Source: Hygrocybe punicea (lineage: Eukaryota; Basidiomycota; Agaricomycetes; Agaricales; Hygrophoraceae). Taken from it: a stretch of DNA of 64,000 nt. Position numbers and translations under genes: made by a program. The stretch is taken from assembly GCA_963556145.1 (NCBI GenBank), contig OY744463.1, positions 6,138,001 to 6,202,000 of the forward strand, given 5' to 3'. This document shows, in pieces, positions 61,001 through 64,000 of the stretch (position 1 is the first letter of the stretch; each line of letters starts with the position of its first letter). Under the pieces are notes generated by a model. The model saw nothing but the letters and a program-made list of their open reading frames with translations, ran no database searches and was not told the DNA's origin.

Positions 61001-62763
61001 AGCTACTTTGGAGCCAACCACATGCATCATCCTCTGATCATATACCAGGAAGATTGGACTTATGTGTAGGCATGCCAGTGATGCTGAGGAACAATGATGC
61101 AACAGAGTGCTGCATTACCAAAGGAGCAGAGGGCATAGTTGTGGGTTGGCAGAGTGCAATAGGTCCTGAGCAACAAACTGTACTGGACACTTTATTTGTC
61201 AGATTATTGAATCCTCCAAAAAAAATTAACATAGAAGGACTTCCTGAAAATGTTGTGCCGATTACAAAACATGTCACTTCCACCATGTGCTCATTACCCA
61301 ATGATGATGTGATATCTTTGTCAAGAGAACAAGTGTTGGTACTACCTAATTTTGCAATGACTGATTATGCATGTCAAGGACGTACTCGTCCTAACAATGT
61401 AGTTGACCTCAGTAGTTGTAGAAACCACCAATCCTATTATACTTGCTTATCAAGAAGTGCTTCTGCAGCAGGAACTATCATCATGCAAGGCTTTGATCCT
61501 AAAGTAATTACTGGGGGTGCTTCTGGATATCTCAGGCAGGAATTCAGAGAATTAGAACTGCTTGATGAGATTACCAAACTGAAATATCAAGGACTCTTAC
61601 CAGACCATGTCAAGGGAGATCAGCGAAATTCTATCATTGATCAATTTAGAAAATGGAAAGGAAAGTCATATATTCCAAAAAACATTCATCATGCTATCGC
61701 ATGGAAAGCCACGGAGCAACTAAATCAATACACAACACAGCCCTCTCCATGGCAATTAATTAAACATATGAACAAAAATCAAAAGGCAGATTTCAGAAAC
61801 CTCAACTTTGTTCCTGCAAAAGGAACTGTTCCAATCACTGTCACTCATAAAAATTCGATGGCCAATGTATTGCAAAATAAAAAACGAAAATTACAACAAG
61901 TTGTAAGTTCATCTTCCATAGTGAAAAAAAGACGAAAAACAAGTACTATTGAATTAAATGAACCAAAAGGGTTTATATGGGATGCGGAAGATTGGAGCTG
62001 TGCTTATGATTCACTCTTTACAATATTACTAGCAATATGGAATGAAGATCCATCAAGTTGGAAAAAAAGATTCAATAGCATCAATGAAATATTAAAGATT
62101 TTGAGCTTAGGATTCAAACGATCCAAGAATCACACAACAGATTTAGAAACAGTTAGAAATACAATCAGACATTTATTGCATCAAGATAAACCCGAAATAT
62201 TTCCTTATGGTCAAGTTGGCATTGCCATAAGTGATTTGGCCCATTATATAATGAAAGCAAATGAACCAATGACTTCAACTTGTCTTAAATGTATCAATTG
62301 TGAAAACATAACCATTCTGGAAAATGATAGATGTGACGCCATCTTTCATTGTTCATATTCATTTTCTGGAACAATCTCAACATGTCTTGCTCAAATCATA
62401 GTTAATAGACAACGGCACAAATGTCAATTGTGTTGGGGAGAGATTACTAAATTTATTGCATTTAACAAAATTCCACCTCTAATCATGTTTACAGTTGACT
62501 CTATTGAGAATTTAATAATTAGTCAAGTTATAAACTTGTCAATTGATGACATATCCACTGCTTACACATTGAGAGGAATTGTGTACTTTGGTGATGCACA
62601 TTTTACTGCCCGCATATTCATCAACAGTATGGTATGGTTTCATGATGGTATATCAACCAGATCAATTTGCATTAATGAAGGTGATATAGATAACTTTTCA
62701 AATATTAATTTATTGTCATGTAATGGTAATAATGCTGTACTGTTTATATATGCTCAATCTTAA
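55018..62763 (+). CDS. Helitron Rep/helicase with C-terminal USP-like peptidase domain
   Basis: A 2581-residue intronless protein. Residues 1-400 are poorly known, then a Cys-rich zinc-like segment (ESGCAVCGQLVALKNM). The rolling-circle Rep nuclease has the HUH motif LHLHMLLW (His957, His959) and the twin tyrosines AYITDYITK (Tyr1147, Tyr1151) that nick DNA. An acidic linker follows. The PIF1-type SF1B helicase shows LGGMAGTGKSQVIKAL (Lys1709), FIDEVSML (Asp1778), FAGDFGQLPP and a late TDYACQGRTRPNNVVDLS. The last 270 residues are a ubiquitin-specific-protease-like fold: WSCAYDSLFTILLAIW (Cys2328), a CLKCINCENI and RHKCQLCWGE zinc pair, and GDAHFTARIF (His2528) before MVWFHDG. The frame is intact, so this is an autonomous Helitron. 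Its 5' and 3' termini were not found. Confidence 0.93.
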   Translation: MNPHNIIRVCIACLTYLYFLANATLFPQLCQDKLMYISPEPISCPVISTLTQELGVFQRKLIEHELAPDQGDATILMQINATLYVKIIGITKETKDNLTVDPLFVWTTFKNSAFKMRIRSIQYARRYFLPPKYLFALYCLLKPITVQCRCKMIKALLMRSLLRRHDFKTYLFHCITSSLSHATLLWTTLCFIIRHSRSNIIVFNLNLFGHLFKSLYINFVHRYDYIGGGKRIPTFKFSFLQSFMLPSNNINHDSDILFEYVGHIDEQTANTLYEDRKTYACVKMPLHELLPNLTVKDIGEITTIHGIYLSKTLRRLHGQDLSVALMRHNCSACDTHVSIFHVHDIKSHKDLCKQWYRRQKMTETNECGKEETQAQMKEELDKSDEQLFPPPPPSIELKETIISNWCRDTSPECFQESGCAVCGQLVALKNMSLLSKTKVNLKILTRDNMGITRCERYHCSDPIEDIKGPVLDDTCKWICKPCVLSLNKGQTPKYALANGLWMGRIPAQLQNLTFAEQLLIARVRHNKCIVRVSSGMHKMKANAIMFQNPTPKIYQRLPPTIKELDEVLAFIFTGPARPTPEDMERTPLLVRRRRVSAALEWLKLNHMDYYDLDISYENLAQYPDHGIPVVVAYRPADTNKEPEATSAFDNEVEDGVEDGPCPFVVSGITGENLDITSPKALIARATKHLIDDHGGVLAISHARNPESFFNNPQLYPMMFPCLFPYGLGGISSIDNDVLSISDMMHKRHLLMYHDKRFQTDPYFPLIAFNQEQIKDSTTGGYLLTNKHNFNDIANRLMNINTAVLDDLSKRLSRGDRVKPDTSEEKACYKLISDLDHVAGQVKGSITNKKYMRNEIWSLISYIGAPTWFITFAPADINHPLCLYYADNKEKFYPKLRLPQDCYKLIANNPVAGARFFHFTTEMFIKHILGINESHPGLYGNTSGYYATVEEQGRLTLHLHMLLWIKGCLTPQEIRDKIMGENSDFQKRLVEYLESLCVGQFMTGSKDEVSQKMEQTMSKPEYQPPTCVMPDPPSYNCSMNCQYHNKRSTWWQRFQDVVDDLLLRLNVHNRHDGKKKPYCLNSKGECKRRFPRDIFQQTFVEPNTGALNLKHGEPWMNTVTPEVTYMLRCNSDVTSLLSGTAIKAIVAYITDYITKFSLKTYSIFEVIKSIFDKNSEMIGGDLKRKDKVRKLFTQIVNSLTSKMEIGAPMASLYVLGNPDHYTSHKFVPFFWRSYVKEVISAWSDEEIPNICEDQNNAQKVVIGKNNGAYIGLSKVNNYMFRPALYDNVSLYDWIRLATMEPKKRRTKTKTKRARKEPVQNQIFDNLGCDDLSDSCTEPTNVDYSSDDNLSDVVDNDILMEIDEIPKPDSLSRHAGTEIADKTNEVDLNKLTKFENDYTLHSNHPQYLTHHAKMKGNDPFIVPNFIPNTLPRADRGDREYYCCTMLTFFKPWRSGKELKSKLQTWDNAFIDHEFSKKELEIMKYFGLRYECLDARDDFSAKRQKNNTANIRYSWATSNGLDELDDMHNAEFAFNGDDFNNNIDEDNNDTEILLKLGQKGQKRKDQMLITERTLKRSGWLDDCIDGTPDIGPLIPIEPPVVQSAKLWRTAVLAKKKEIINDRNKNLPTNTATINKLGNFQYNDVKIVDAAYINHMFIPANRADRHLIDVTINDYKLNTDQKRAFHIIANHSTLINGSDKLRMYLGGMAGTGKSQVIKALTSFFGKHNENHRFVVLAPTGGAAALVNGSTYHSILGINQGGSSRSLAQVRANLDGVDYIFIDEVSMLSCRDMYKISAQCAKARGVYDEPFGGINMIFAGDFGQLPPAMSGAPLYSGTVGVQINSSQTIANQEAAIGKALWHQITTVVILRENMRQTNQSEEDVQLRLALENMRYKACTPKDIAFLRTRVAGKGPNDPKLAQKKFRNVSVITALNAQKDKINELGIQRFAAENRRPLTSFYSIDRWNDPTSSNSKRKSHHMSTILDPIRHTKILEPSLQKLLWSQPHASSSDHIPGRLDLCVGMPVMLRNNDATECCITKGAEGIVVGWQSAIGPEQQTVLDTLFVRLLNPPKKINIEGLPENVVPITKHVTSTMCSLPNDDVISLSREQVLVLPNFAMTDYACQGRTRPNNVVDLSSCRNHQSYYTCLSRSASAAGTIIMQGFDPKVITGGASGYLRQEFRELELLDEITKLKYQGLLPDHVKGDQRNSIIDQFRKWKGKSYIPKNIHHAIAWKATEQLNQYTTQPSPWQLIKHMNKNQKADFRNLNFVPAKGTVPITVTHKNSMANVLQNKKRKLQQVVSSSSIVKKRRKTSTIELNEPKGFIWDAEDWSCAYDSLFTILLAIWNEDPSSWKKRFNSINEILKILSLGFKRSKNHTTDLETVRNTIRHLLHQDKPEIFPYGQVGIAISDLAHYIMKANEPMTSTCLKCINCENITILENDRCDAIFHCSYSFSGTISTCLAQIIVNRQRHKCQLCWGEITKFIAFNKIPPLIMFTVDSIENLIISQVINLSIDDISTAYTLRGIVYFGDAHFTARIFINSMVWFHDGISTRSICINEGDIDNFSNINLLSCNGNNAVLFIYAQS

Positions 62764-62769
62764 TATGTG

Positions 62770-63390
62770 TTCTCTTGCTAAAAGAAGGGACGAGTAACAT
62801 GCCATGCAAAGCAATGGCCCACACCCCACTAGTTGATCAACAGCACTCTCATCAATGAAAACAAGCTGCTCTGCATCATATGTTCCAATACGTGCAGCAA
62901 ATTCTGCACATTTCTCAACACTTTGCTCCATTTGACACAAGAAAGCTATCAATGATGACCACAGGTTTTGTGAATGAGAATGTCAACTACACACCTTCTT
63001 TATGATATACCCACCTTTTATAAGGGTACGCCATATTGTCGAAGTTGACACCAACACACCACACACATCCTCCAACTTCATATGAAGCTCATCCAGATAA
63101 AGATCTGGAGTTTGATTCAAGGTTGAGAACATGTGCTCAAGCAGAGTATAGTTGACTGAAGAAACAAGCCCACAAACATGTATATCATAGTCACAAAGTG
63201 ATCGATGTATTTGAGGCCTCAAATGTTTTGGTACATTGACATTGCCTGTTTTTCTGAAATGCACAAGTATCTTCCAGACAGAGCACAATCCTAGATCAGT
63301 GTACATGGAAATCTCCTTGGGCCACATGGATATACTAAGATGTATGACAATCCAATGGACTTCCTCAGGGATCAGTTTGCCAGCAATCAT
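62770..63390 (-). pseudogene. Tc1/mariner-type transposase, N-terminal half
   Basis: The minus strand begins MIAGKLIPEEVHWIVIHLSI, the usual opening of Agaricomycete Tc1-like transposases, with helix-turn-helix parts (KEISMYTDLGLCSVWKILVH) and TPDLYLDELHMKLEDVCGVL and STSTIWRTLIKGGYIIKK. After a probable intron (about 62945-62995) it continues KCAEFAARIGTYDAEQ and LVFIDESAVD with the first catalytic Asp. After that the frame breaks and the sequence meets the end of the Helitron gene. The catalytic C-terminal half is missing. Confidence 0.78.
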
Positions 63391-64000
63391 GGTGTCAGTG
63401 GTTGATCCAAGTCAACAAGTTGAATTACTTCTTTTGGTAATTTGGACCTTATCTCGCAAGGGAGATAATGACATTACATCAGAAACCTAATACATATAAT
63501 GATGGCCTATCCAATGATTACAATGCTCCACCCAACTCTGCCCTGCATGGTCTGAATGGAGAACAATTGATGCCCTGATGCCCTTGTAGTGGAGATTGAA
63601 GTGAGTAATGTGGTGTAGATGCGGGTTCAGGGTGGCTTCAGAACATAAATCCTAACCAGAGGGTGTCAGCATAGAAGTGACAGTGGATAATCAGTGTCAG
63701 GAATAATAGTAAAAGGTGGAAATGGAAGTAAAATGAAGCCACTGTGTAAAACTGGACAAATAATGATGAATCTGGTAATGAATGGACTGAAAACAGATAA
63801 ATAACAAGGAACCCGATGATGCCGACGACATGGGGTATGGTGGGTCAGGTTGGGAATGATGAAAAAATGATAGGAACTAAGAGGAGATCAACGAGGAAAA
63901 CTACAAAAGTCTAAGGACTACAAGGATGAGCTTGTGAAGGGATTAAAAGATGCTTTTGACTATAAGGAAATGGGGACTAAGGGTATCTTTTCTTTGTATG
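63391..64000. other. No gene seen
   Basis: Purine-rich, low-complexity stretches (GATGATGA-, GGTGG-type) without coding resemblance. Nothing further recognised up to the window edge. Confidence 0.45.

Noticed and set aside
62764..62800. CTAA near 62789 as the Helitron 3' end
   Set aside because: The next base is A rather than the usual T and no stable hairpin precedes it, so the terminus could not be supported.
62716..62952. An apparent extension of the Tc1 protein into the Helitron end
   Set aside because: The frame after LVFIDESAVD loses family resemblance; the continuation is accidental reading on the strand opposite to the Helitron gene.

Overview
The window is nuclear DNA of a mushroom-forming basidiomycete (Agaricomycete-like). 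The evidence is closely packed genes with many introns of about 45-60 bp, proteins that match basidiomycete versions of conserved families, and a transposon set typical of these fungi: PIF/Harbinger, Tad-like LINE, Tc1/mariner and Helitron. Gene coordinates below run from start codon to stop codon and include introns. Splicing was inferred by eye from GT-AG signals and protein continuity.

Region 1 (1-4332): a near-complete PIF/Harbinger element with long terminal inverted repeats. It carries a Myb/SANT-like partner gene (one frameshift) and a transposase whose last catalytic acidic residue is a lysine. It sits 12 bp or less in front of the start codon of the next gene.

Region 2 (4341-26197): a housekeeping block. 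In order: GET2-like ER membrane receptor, a mitochondrial ribosomal L51/S25-domain protein, the meiotic MutS homologue MSH4 (about 27 exons), an unknown membrane protein, a BNI4-like chitin synthase scaffold, the SWR1 subunit VPS72/YL1, mitochondrial bL34m, a MED9-like Mediator subunit, a type-I surface protein, retromer VPS35 and ESCRT-0 VPS27. VPS35 and VPS27 are neighbours on the same strand and both act on endosomes. Two mitochondrial ribosomal genes each share a very short divergent promoter with a nuclear-function gene.

Region 3 (26200-37700): a decayed accessory zone. A casein-kinase-1-like pseudogene (minus strand) is split by a full-length Tad-like LINE (27537-33939) flanked by an 11-bp target-site duplication. 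The LINE is itself dead: three in-frame TGA codons, a frameshift, and a lost RNase H aspartate. Tc1 transposase debris, a membrane-protein fragment and an 84-bp inverted repeat follow.

Region 4 (37742-47039): four intron-rich orphan genes of basidiomycete-restricted appearance, in divergent and convergent pairs. One has a Cys-rich N-terminus joined to an ATP-grasp-like domain. A roughly 9-copy, 82-bp palindromic satellite lies between the divergent genes at 43617 and 45116.

Region 5 (45303-64000): a very large Helitron Rep/helicase gene (2581 codons) with a C-terminal USP-like cysteine-peptidase domain, followed by a Tc1 fragment. The 6.7-kb segments on the two sides of a 200-N gap (45303-51994 and 52195-58884) look the same apart from two 1-base indels wherever compared. 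This is best explained as two overlapping contig ends that were never merged, so gene Z and the Helitron are probably each present once.
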